From Helicostylum pulchrum (taxonomy: Eukaryota > Mucoromycota > Mucoromycetes > Mucorales > Mucoraceae), in NCBI GenBank assembly GCA_025677825.1, contig JAIXMO010000005.1:744001-808000 (forward strand): 64,000 nt of DNA. The letters run 5' to 3'. Of the stretch, positions 33,839 through 43,912 are shown piece by piece. A program made the translations under genes and the position numbers. A model generated the notes under the pieces. The model did not search any database. It was given only the letters and a program-made list of their open reading frames with translations, and was not told the origin of the DNA. Position 1 is the first letter of the stretch. Every line of letters begins with the position of its first letter.

Positions 33839-33999
33839 TGTTTTTTATTTTTTAAAAAGAAAAAAAGAAAAAAAAGGAAGGAATAACATTTTGTATAAAT
33901 AGATGGGCTTTTTTTTTTCTGCCAAATCAACGCCGTCCAAGTATTGTTTAGGGAGGTGCGCGTAACCGCTTTTTTTTTTTTAGTACGGTTTTTCAAACA

Positions 34000-34215
34000 C
34001 CTTTTCGTTTACTACAGCGCGTTTACTAGCAGCCGCTTGAGCAACAGCAGTTACAACATCATCGGAACATAATTCCGTTACGAAAGTGAGCTTTTCACCG
34101 TTATCTGTTTTAACTTCAATTAACCCAATTATGTTTTTTAGCGGGACCCAACGCTTCACGTTCCTTTCTTCAAAAGAGGTTCGGCAAATATCTAAGTGTG
34201 CGTTCCGGATTTAGA
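34000..34215 (-). pseudogene. coding-like remnant
   Basis: The minus-strand frame reads KRWVPLKNIIGLIEVKTDNG, EKLTFVTELCSDDVVTAVAQ, then AAASKRAVVNEKVFEKPY and stop. Upstream (to about 34380) frames break. No start, no partner exon and no family recognised. Could be the last exon of a lost gene. Confidence 0.35.
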
Positions 34216-34898
34216 AGCAAGTGACATTTTTTTTTGGGTAAGTACACACGTACCTTTAGGCTTTTTTTTTTCTTTTTTATGTTTGTACCATCTTTCCGAA
34301 AAGCTAGCACAAGGTCATGAGATCCGCTGGATTATCATGACCGACCTTTTTTCCAGGTCTAAAAAAAAAAAGTAGAATAGTTTAAGATAAGCTCCATTAA
34401 AAAAGTAAGTTTGTAAAAAAGTTACTTACCGGTATGCATTGTAAAGGAAATGAGGAAGAGAAGTGATTTATCTATTTTTTTAAAAAAAAAGCCAGAATAA
34501 ATACTTCTTGGGATGATAAAATGGGTGGTCACTTTTTACGCATTCATTTAATCATTTTCATGTGTACTTGTTATTCTACGCTTGTTTCAGGCAAGAGGCC
34601 GAAAAAAAAAAGCGAAGAACACCATTTTTTTCTATGGTGCGATATAGCTATTATTTGTATAATCTTTGATGAAATGGTGGCACTCACGAATTCACCAACA
34701 CCATAACCGTCGTGATGTGGTACGTCACAAAGAGTGAAAACAGTTACTGGCATGTGTAGCACATCCTGGAAACCAGAAGCAGACGCACGGTAAAATCCAT
34801 ATGTTGATTTTTGATGAAAGCCGCCAATAAGTTGACGTCGCTTGGATAAAAGTTAAAACATGATGACATGTTTTAACTTCTTTTTTTCCCCATCAGAG

Positions 34899-35743
34899 TT
34901 ATACCAACAAAGACATTAAGGAACGGACTAATGGACGCCCTCCCCGAGAGTCGACATGGATATCTGTCGAACCAATGCTTGCTATACAAGTTGGCGGTAA
35001 GCATGAATACAGCCTGCCCCCATGCATGTCCACCAAGTCTTTATCCGTCTCACCAAATTTCCCAAAAGCAGCTTCAATGTTCGGGTAAAAAGATTCCATG
35101 TATATATTAGAGACAGAACTGTCAGATTGAGATCGAGCAACATAATGATCTTCTAGAAAACGGAGGGGTAGGTGTTGGTTTCTCTGGCTGGCAAAGTGTG
35201 ATTTTACAGGTATGAACAGCACTTTTACTGCTTCCATCATCAATAAAATCTACACCGGTTCTTATCTGGTCCAGCTTGTCGTTATCTATCATCGCATATA
35301 TATTCACGGGTACGTTACCAGCCAGTGACAGTGTGTATAGGGCTGGTATATGTTAAATTGGCCGCGTTTAGTTATTGAGCTGATTTCAGAGACGGCATGG
35401 CATGTTTGCAGCCGAGCTGAAATGAGAAAGGGTCCACACTGCTAAACTTGGTGTCTGTAGCTCTGAAAGTGACATGCCAACAGGGCTAGCTTACGTCAAA
35501 TTGGCGGCAGTAAGAGATCGCAGAGACTTTACAGAGGGCATGGCATCCTTGCACACAAGTTCCTCTGATATCCTCACCTTGCACCAAAGACAAAATTCCG
35601 TGTGTCCCAATTGTAGCATCAATTAAATATGCCATTCTAGAAGCAAGCGTCGCTTGCTTAAATCTTGCGTGGAAAAAACCCAGAATCAAAGAACACAAAT
35701 TTCGTAAAGTTGGGACCATTCTTATTTCTACCTGTTGGTACAC
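34899..35743 (-). pseudogene. uncharacterised, frame-shifted coding region with internal repeats
   Basis: Coding-like stretches in three frames: VPTLRNLCSLILGFFHARFK with HGILSLVQGEDIRGTCVQGC (35486-35743); YAMIDNDKLDQIRTGVDFID and CQPEKPTPTPPF (35122-35307); and MESFYPNIEAAFGKFGETDK then HGGRLYSCLPPTCIASIGST (34899-35100). The frames cannot be joined by clear splice sites. Two copies of an approximately 75-bp unit lie in the first part. Family unknown; likely decayed. 34216-34898 shows no supported gene. Confidence 0.35.
35340..35560. repeat. imperfect direct duplication
   Basis: 35340-35413 and 35482-35560 share GGCTRG, GTYAAATTGGC, CAGAGAC and GGCATGGCAT in the same order, roughly 70 percent identical by eye, about 140 bp apart. 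Confidence 0.6.
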
Positions 35744-35767
35744 GGTCTATTTTACGCGTTCAGAAAA
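35738..35767 (-). repeat. dispersed repeat with CTGAACGYGTAAA core, copy 1
   Basis: On the minus strand TTTTTTCTGAACGCGTAAAA TAGACCGTGTACC (gap added), matching 59665-59697 on the plus strand and partly 59408-59428 on the minus strand. Confidence 0.55.
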
Positions 35768-36311
35768 AAAAAAAAAGTGTGCGCGTATTTTTTTTCAAAT
35801 TACCTTTATAAAGTGCTTAACTGGGAGGTACCAATAAGATAATACAGCCGGATAGACTTGAGGGTATGTAAAAGAGTACACTCTTGTGCATAGCAGTAGC
35901 TTGAAGAAGAACAGTGTCCTTTTGTAAGTACGGACATAAAAGAAAACAAAAAAGCTAAAGGAAAAAGCATAATAAATGGAAGTAAGATAAGGTACTTTTA
36001 AAAGGTGCACATATAAAAACTTACTGGAATACATGATAAAATAAAAAGAGAGAAAGAAGAGTGATTGGTTTGTTTTTCTTTAAAAAAAATGATAAAATAT
36101 ATACTAAATTGGAGGTCATGACTTGCGTAAATAAAATATTCCGTCATTATTAAACCATTCAAAGTTTACTATCTGTAGCAGAGTTGAGTTTTATTTTTTA
36201 ACGAAGGATTCAAGCTTAAAACAAACTCATACTGAACAGACCTCACAATGCAAATGATATCCTACTTTTTTTTTTTGTGTGTATGTACTTTTTTTTACAG
36301 GGATGTCATAA

Positions 36312-36313
<2 letters not shown>

Positions 36314-36359
<46 letters not shown>
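36314..36359. repeat. 46-nt poly(T) tract
   Basis: An uninterrupted run of 46 T, the longest homopolymer in the window, between GTCATAATC and GCTTAAGTTG. The flanking 35790-36980 region has no supported gene, although 36361-36474 directly after the run is open (LKQHHAEWNYQLHRQLFRIK) and ends in TAA. Confidence 0.85.
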
Positions 36360-36362
<3 letters not shown>

Positions 36363-36979
36363 TAAGTTGAAGCAGCATCACGCTGAGTGGAATTATCAAT
36401 TACATCGACAGCTGTTTCGTATCAAATTAAAGATGCTTTATGCCAAGCATTTGAGACAGAAAACGTGTCCGTAAATCATAGTTTTATGTGAACTATTTGT
36501 GCCTTGAGTAAATGATACCGATGTAATTGAGTAGAGAAAACTAGGTCATTATCTCGTAAACAGATAATATGGATCCATACATAAGCAAACTGCTATTATT
36601 TGGGACTACTCTCCATTATGAAAAGAGTTTCTTGGTTTGAAGTAAAAAGCAGGTATCTATTAAATTCCGGTGATGTTTTTGACAGCTAGGATATAATGGA
36701 CTCTGCACGATTTGCGGGTGACTAAGATTAGACATTCAGTTTAGTTTCTTTTCCTTGAAGTATCAACGTAATACGAAGAATAAAATCTAATCTTTTATAA
36801 AAAAAAAGGGCACCTGTTGGGGGGAGAGAAGTAAAAAAGCTGGTTTTGGAAAATAAGCTCACTCTTTTTCAACTAAAAAAGATGTCACAAACATTTTTTT
36901 TTTAATCATTTATAATACAATTTATACAATCAAAAACCATCTTTCACTTTTTATGTTTTTTTTTGCTTGAAAAAAAAAA

Positions 36980-38110
36980 ATGGTTATCACGCAACAACAA
37001 ACAGTATCACAACTACCAGCAAAGAAAAAGGAGTTTGCCAGCAATGAAGTTTCCGCCACCATGTGCTCTAATTGTGAGACGACAACGACGCCGTTATGGC
37101 GACGAGCACCGAATGGCGATACAATTTGTAACGCTTGTGGATTATACCTCAAGGCTCGAAACACGTTACGGCCTCCTTCTATGAAACGAAGCTTAAAAAA
37201 GCAGCAGCAGCAACAGCAGCAGCAGCAGGTGAAAATGGAACAAGCTTTTTTATCTGCAGCTAGCGCACCTGGTACATGTCCAGGTGGAGGGCAGTGTAAC
37301 GGTACGGGAGGGTCTGCTTCTTGTGAAGGGTGTCCTGCATTCAACCAACATCAAGTGAACCGCCATGCGTTAATTTGTGCTAATTGCAGAACAACGACGA
37401 CACCGCTGTGGAGACGTGATGAGGGGGGGAATACGATTTGTAACGCTTGTGGACTGTATTATAAATTACATAATGTACATAGACCTGTGAGTATGAAACG
37501 CAGTGTGATTAAACGAAGAAAGCGAATTATTGTGTCGGATAATGGAGATATAGAACAAGATGATGTGGACATGGATGAGTTAGAGTCAAGTAATGAAGAC
37601 GATGAAGACGATGAGGAAAAAGTAAAAGAAGCGGAGAAAAAGCGAAGAAAGAAGAAAATTATTAATTCAAAAGTTAAAGCTGCTGTGACACAAGCGAATG
37701 GTGTACCGGCTATTGAGGATTATATCATACCAAAAAGAAGTACAGTAGATTCATTACCACAACCGCAACCTGCTGTGAAGAGATTTGATCCTATATCTGA
37801 TTACAGAAATAGTAGTACGGTACAATTACCGCCTATCTTATCGGCACCACCACCACCACCACCACCACCACCACCACAACAACAACAACAACAACATACA
37901 TATAATAATACAAATCCGTACCAAGATTTAAGTGAATTTGATTTTGCAATGACGAGGTTAGAGAGGCTAAGAAGAAGAGTACCGCCAGAGCAAAGTAAAG
38001 TGTTGTCAAAATTAACTCAGTCTTTAGAAGAAATTGTATCACAAGCGGAAAATATATTATCAAGTAGTAACAATAACAATGCCATTAATGGATATTTATT
38101 AAATCAGTAA
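36980..38110 (+). CDS. iron-responsive GATA repressor, Fep1/SreA/Urbs1 type
   Basis: Represses siderophore and iron-uptake genes when iron is plentiful. 376 aa, no intron. First GATA finger C29-x2-C32-x17-C50-x2-C53 ([20 protein letters not shown]), second C133-x2-C136-x17-C154-x2-C157. Between them lies [19 protein letters not shown], the C-x5-C-x8-C-x2-C motif (100, 106, 115, 118) that defines this subfamily and ligates an Fe-S cluster. Each finger is followed by a basic tail. The C-terminal half has acidic and Lys-rich runs ([19 protein letters not shown]), a Pro10 plus Gln tract, and a terminal coiled coil ([13 protein letters not shown]), as needed for Tup-type corepressor contact in Fep1. 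It converges with the CEP120-like gene. Confidence 0.93.
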   Translation: MVITQQQTVSQLPAKKKEFASNEVSATMCSNCETTTTPLWRRAPNGDTICNACGLYLKARNTLRPPSMKRSLKKQQQQQQQQQVKMEQAFLSAASAPGTCPGGGQCNGTGGSASCEGCPAFNQHQVNRHALICANCRTTTTPLWRRDEGGNTICNACGLYYKLHNVHRPVSMKRSVIKRRKRIIVSDNGDIEQDDVDMDELESSNEDDEDDEEKVKEAEKKRRKKKIINSKVKAAVTQANGVPAIEDYIIPKRSTVDSLPQPQPAVKRFDPISDYRNSSTVQLPPILSAPPPPPPPPPPQQQQQQHTYNNTNPYQDLSEFDFAMTRLERLRRRVPPEQSKVLSKLTQSLEEIVSQAENILSSSNNNNAINGYLLNQ

Positions 38111-38237
38111 AAATAATAAAAAAAAAGAAAAAAAAAAAAAGAAAGAAAATATAGTAATAGAAGTGGGAAAGAGAGAAATAATATATATATATACATGTTA
38201 TAATAATAAGTGTTGGTTTTTTTTTTGTTACTGTTTT

Positions 38238-39871
38238 TTACTTGAAAAAGGTTGAAGTCATATACTTTGATTTCTTTAATGATGGTCGTTGTATATAGGA
38301 TATGGAAGGTACATGGTTTGAAGAACTCTTCGTTGAGCAAGTAGTTGAACTTGTTAGTAAAGTGGGTACAGATGATTGTGAATGATGCCTCATTTTTTTA
38401 TTATGAAATATATCCCATGGATCATCTATATCGTACTCCTCTTCCTTATGCCATCCAGTCATGATTCCAGATCTCACCGTCAACTTGGAAATGGTCTCGT
38501 CGTTTGTATCTGTAACAGCGTATAGTTTATCAGATAATTTATCTCGGGAGATTGATTTTAGTGAAACAATGGATTTTCCAACAGATTCCTTTGTGAATTT
38601 GTCCATAATGATGTACGATAATTCGATTTGTGATTGTGCGTTTAACCAGTTTTGGATATCGATAATATGTCCGCGTAATTGAAAGCAGTATTTCCCTTGT
38701 TGTTGTGATGAGTTTATAGAGGCGACTGGTGATAGGTTGTAGTGTGTGAGGAATGAGTAGCTAAAGTAAGGTTTTTTCAAGTGGTTGAATTTCTTGATGT
38801 CGGGCGGTGTGGATTTACGAAGCAGTGTTTGTTTAAAGTGATCAACGTAAACGATTTTAAAGTAGAAAGTGTACTGTAAACTACCTTTACCGATTTGATG
38901 ATAAGATTGTGTTGTTGGTAAAGGTGGTGGTGGTGTTGTTGGTGTTGTAGGTGTTGTTGTTGTAGGTGTTGGCGTTGATGTTGAACTAGAAGAAGAAAAT
39001 ACCTTCATCTTTTTTAATACGTCTGCCAATTCTTCGATGTTCAAATCAACAAGTGATGATTTTGCTCTTCTTAGTGATGGTTTCTCAATTGGTTTCTTCT
39101 TTTCCTTCTTTTCATCATTTAATTTTTTTGTGCCTGAAGTAGCACAAGTAATAACGGAATTTGATGTACCTAGAATGGAAGATATTTTTTTCTTTCGATT
39201 ATTATTTGTTGCAGTTAATCTTTTTGGCATGATAGGAGTAGGAGGTGGAGATCTTAATTGTATACAAGGTGTGTTTAATACAATACTATTATTATTATTG
39301 TGGTTATCAGGCATGGCGACGTAAAACAAGCCTACTTTTAATTGTTGTCGAGTCTTTGGTATTGTGCACCACGCGCCTTTATCAGAAACAAATTTGTAAA
39401 TGTGATCTAATTTATGTTCGGATTGAGGAATTACTTCTTTGGCTTCAGAGACAAGTAGAGTCAGCTTGCAGTTGTCTGAATCCAAGCTTTTTATGACGAG
39501 TGTGGCAGTCGCTTCATTTCTTCTTAATCTGGAGAGTTGTTTAAAGGAAACAAAGTAAACGAGAGAAACGTTGAACGAACAGGTTCCGTTAGAATCTACT
39601 TTGGTAATAGGAGAACTTAAAAGTGTCTTTGTGGGAATTAAGTCGTCGATGGAAGGTGGTAGTTTTAAATCTAGTTCTGTTTCAATCTTGATGCTTGTGT
39701 TTGTTGGAAAATAACGACCTGTTTTTTTTTGTTGTTTGAGTAAATATTTTTTTTTTTAAAAAAAAAAAACTATGTAAAATTAAAGGGAGAAGAGAGTAAC
39801 TGTTTTGTATTACCTTGTTGAATACTAACTAGTATCGCATATTCACAAGTCTTTGTTAAGAGTAAAGACAT
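38238..39871 (-). CDS. CEP120-like C2-domain protein (DUF3668)
   Basis: Two exons (39871-39814, 39718-38238) total 1539 nt, 512 aa. It opens MSLLLTKTCEYAILVSIQQG RYFP (gap added), close in pattern to the start of CEP120 (LLIVVSILEGRHFP), then SLVYFVSFKQLSRLRRNEAT and LDHIYKFVSDKGAWCTIP as in the first C2 domain. A long linker has a Lys-rich run and a Thr/Pro tract, followed by a second C2-like part (YFKIVYVDHFKQTLLRKS, YCFQLRGHIIDIQNWLNAQS). It ends SLKKSKYMTSTFFK. CEP120 acts in centriole duplication; the role in a fungus without centrioles is unknown. The match rests on the N-terminal motif and on my recollection, so moderate. Confidence 0.55.
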
Positions 39872-40027
39872 TGCTATGTAAAAAATTTATTTAAAAAGAA
39901 TAGAGAGAGAGAGAGAGAAAGAAAGATAAGAGAGAAAAATAAAAAGGGAAAAGGGAAAAATTTTCCCTTTTTTTTTTTTTTTTTTTACAGTACAGTAAGT
40001 AGTAAAAAAAAAAAGTCAGTTCAGGGC

Positions 40028-41790
40028 TTAAAAGTTGAATCCACCCTGTGAATCATTGTGAAACATGAATTGACCATTTTGAGTATCAGGTGCCATTTCA
40101 GTATCTTGTATTTCTTCAGCATCGTTAAAGTATGTATCGATAAGAGCGTAAGCCTTCTTATAGATTTCGACATTATCATGATGTTGTAAAGCATGAATAT
40201 ATTCCACACCACCACATTCTTCGATTAATAAAGCATAAGGATTTAATCCGTCCATTGTGTTCACTTTTTCCATATCACCCACTTTCAATATATTATCTAA
40301 TCCATCTAAAGCGACTTGTATAATCTTGTTGTCCATGGAAGCCAATATATCACATAATGGTTTAATACATCCCTGATGTACTAGATATTTAATTTGCTCT
40401 GGTTTATTTAATCCTCCAGACGTAGCGTTACAAACAGCCCAACATGCTTCTTTTTTCGTCTTTGTTTCTCCTGTGCTCAATACCTGAATTAAGGGTCCAA
40501 CAATACCGCTATCGATAATCGCTTGGATTTGATTCGTGTTTCCGGCCGTGATGTTTGATAATGTCCAACATGTTTCTTTACGGATAGGCTCCTTGGGACT
40601 GCTCAATAAATGTAATAATGCTTGGAGTGCTCCACAGTTGATGACCATTTGGGTTTGTGAATCGTCTCCAGTGACAATGTTACCAACAGATCGAAGTGCG
40701 GGTGTTTGTACGGTGGTGGCGGGGTGTCCTAATAACTCGACTAATCTACTGCATAAACCAGATTCGATCACTGCTTGGATACGTTCATTGGTTCCATCAG
40801 ATAAGTATGAAATGGCCCAACATGTATCAATCAATACTTCTTCATCTGTTGAGTTGATTAATTTAGATAACACATTCAATGCAGGTGCAATCTACATCGT
40901 CAAAAAAAAAGAAGTAAATAACGTTTTTTACATATATATCAGTTTGTATTTTATTACCAAAAGCCAGTTGGGTTGAGGATTTTTACCACGACAAAAATTA
41001 GATAAAGTCCAAGTAGCGTTACGAATCATGGAAAGTTTGGAGTCATCTTCAAAAATAGTTAATAATGGTGGAAGCGCACCTGATTCCAAGACATAATCAC
41101 GACACTTTGTACTATCACCTGCAATATTTCCTAAAGCCCAAACAGCCTTATTATCTCTTTAGTTACATCTACATAAAAAAAAAAGTGTATACGGTTTTTG
41201 CTTTACCTGTTCCCTGACATCGTTGACAGGACTACTCAATAATTCAATAAAGAAAGGTACAGCACCTGCAGAAATAACAACTTCGGTTTGTTCAGCAGAT
41301 CCAGATGCAATATTAGTTAATGCCCAAGCAGCCTCAAACTAATAACGAGAAAGTTTAATATTCTATTATTTTGTTGTTGTTTCCCAATCCTTTTTACCTG
41401 AACTTGACTATCGGGAGAACGAAGGAATTCTACGAAACGAGGTACAACACCACAGCTAATAACTTCTTTAATAGGAGGGTTCTTTTCCTTGGATAAAACT
41501 TTTCGGAATTGAGCTGTTGCTTGTAATTGAATAACGGGATCAGCAGAGTATAAACCTTGTACCATGAAAGGTAATTGTTCCATAATCTGTGCATCTTGAG
41601 TAGAGATGGCAAGATCATCATCAGAATCTTCACCCATATCTTGCGCGTTCAAGTTTCTTCGTTTGGCAAGGTTTTCTTCCTTCTTTTGTTTTCGGATTTC
41701 AACTTGGGCATTTTCTCGTCTGCGTCTTACCTCTTCTGGTTTGAAACGGCTACGTTCTTTGAAGGCACTACGACGGTTATCGGCTTCCAT
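40028..41790 (-). CDS. SRP1: importin subunit alpha
   Basis: Binds classical nuclear localisation signals and hands cargo to importin beta. Exons 41790-41398, 41338-41207, 41146-40958, 40891-40028 sum to 1578 nt, 525 aa. The importin-beta-binding domain is at the N-terminus ([33 protein letters not shown]). ARM repeats follow with the NLS-binding Trp/Asn pattern: [56 protein letters not shown] and [12 protein letters not shown]. The C-terminal acidic end and [20 protein letters not shown] are standard. Complete. Confidence 0.97.
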
Positions 41791-42683
41791 TGTACAATCT
41801 AACAAAATAAATAAAAGAAGAAGAAAGAGGGAAAAAAAAAAAATAGTAAAAAAAAAATTTGTTTTCTTTATATAGTTATGTGTGGTTCAAATGTGTGTGT
41901 ATAATGTGTATATTTTTTCCATTTGAATATCCGAAATAAGTGTGTACATTGTTTCCCTTTAACAACATTGTATAATCTTTTTTTAGAGAGTTATCTGTTC
42001 TTTATACATTTCTGTTGCTGTTTGTTCTGTTTACTTTTGTTTTTTTTCTAAAAAAAAAAAAGAGAAGACGTAATATGTGTATCACAACGATATTCGTGTT
42101 GAACAAGGAATAGGGTCACTAGACCTTTTTTTACAAGATTATGTTTAAAAGTTACTAGAGCTCTTCTTGTTTGACAGCTGTATAAATATGTTGCTTAGGA
42201 AACCTATCCACGGCAACTAATTTATAATTGCATTAAGCTTTTTTTTTACTGTCTCTCATTTGGGATTTGCTGTTGTTTTACGCTAATAACCTTTTTAGAG
42301 TTACTTCCCGAGCATAATTTTTTTAGAGAAAGTGGGGAGGGATAAAATATATTCCCTATGTTAAAACGTTTCAAGATAGACATTTTATTTCAGCGACTTT
42401 GTGTATTTTTTACCAGTTATCCTATATATACATATATCGGTACCAGCTATACTTTTTCCTCGTACTGTGTATTATATTATATTAAAGTTTATTAAACTAC
42501 TAAACAAAAAAATGCTATCTTTTTGACGTGAAAAAGAATTAAGAATCATACCAAGGTGACGTCAGGTAAAAACGGGCCGTTTCAAATTTTGAAACTTTTT
42601 CGTTATATTTTTTTTTTTTTTACTTGAACTTTCCCCCCTTTTTTTATATATATTTTACCTAGCGAAATTTACGGTTTTTCATC
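41791..42683. other. divergent promoter region, importin alpha and V-ATPase c''
   Basis: About 890 bp between divergent starts; no ORF or RNA of note. A CRE-like GGTGACGTCAGG occurs at 42555-42566, and a T run lies just before the VMA16 ATG. Confidence 0.45.
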
Positions 42684-43483
42684 ATGGCAGGATATTATAG
42701 CTTAGGCCCTTACAGTTACTGGACAGGACTTACGTTCTCGCTCTTGACTATTGTTGGACTTTATATGCTCTTTACGGGTTCTGGAGAAGAATTCAATATT
42801 GGTAGATTACTTCAAGAAACTTCTCCTTTTGCTTGGGCGTTAATTGGTATGGCGCTTTGTATTGGTCTTTCAGTTACTGGAGCGGCATGGTAAAATAAAA
42901 GAACGCGTTTTGATAAATAGAGACTAAAACAAAAGAGTTTTTTTTTAGGGGTATCTTTATTACAGGTTCTGCACTTTTAGGTGGTGCTGTAAAGACTCCT
43001 CGTATTCAATCTAGAAATTTAATCTCCATCATTTTTTGTGAAGTTGTTGCCATTTATGGTGTCATTATGGCCATTGTCTATTCTTCAAAGTTAACTGATG
43101 TACCTCCCGAGAACATTTATTCTGATTCAAATTATTTCACTGGTATAAAAAAAAACCAAAAAAAAAAAAATACAAGTTGCTGATTATTTATTTTTTTTGT
43201 ATGTAGGATTTGCTATCTTTTGGGGTGGTTTAACTGTTGGTGTTTGTAACTTGTTATGTGGTCTTTCCGTTGGTATTACTGGATCAAGTGCTGCGTTAGC
43301 TGATGCTCAAAACCCTGAACTTTTCGTAAAGGTTTTGGTTGTTGAGATTTTCGGGTCTGTTCTTGGTTTATTTGGTCTTATCGTTGGTTTGTTAACCGTA
43401 AGTATTTGTTATTGTTTTTTTTTTCGTACGGATGAATATTAATTTTATTTTCGTAGACTGGTAAAGCTGCCGACTTTCACTAA
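42684..43483 (+). CDS. VMA16: V-type ATPase proteolipid subunit c''
   Basis: Proton-carrying ring subunit of the vacuolar ATPase. Exons 42684-42889, 42949-43142, 43207-43397, 43457-43483 give 205 aa. Five hydrophobic helices; the buried glutamate that carries the proton is in [20 protein letters not shown]. Glycine-rich helices [20 protein letters not shown] and [15 protein letters not shown] follow. The last coding exon is only 27 nt (TGKAADFH and stop). Confidence 0.95.
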
Positions 43484-43912
43484 AAAAAAGGGAACAAGGT
43501 CGTACATTATATCATGCTTTTTTATATACTCGCAATAAAAAGAAAAGAAAAAGAGAGAAATATATCAGTTGTCAATTACAGTACATCATATTCTTTTTTA
43601 TCATTAAAAAACCCCAGTGTATTTCTTTTTTTATGATATTCTATTATTTAGCTTCTATTATTTAGCTGGAGAGATCAATCAATCGTTTTTTTTTTGCATA
43701 CAAAAAGATCTATTCGTGGTTTTAAAATAAAAAGGTACTCTTTCAAACAGTTGTCATAAACCTGAAAGTAAAATATCTTCATTATACACGCACACAAAGA
43801 GCGAAGAAGGTCCCATACAAAGAAACGATTAAATATAAATTTTTCTTTTTTCTTCCATTTTCTTTTCTACTTTTTTATTGTTTCTTTTTTATTAACTGTA
43901 AAACAAAAAAAA
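43484..43912. other. intergenic, promoter of the 761-aa gene
   Basis: About 430 bp, no ORF. Pyrimidine-rich (TTCTTTTTTCTTCC) just before the ATG. Confidence 0.4.
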
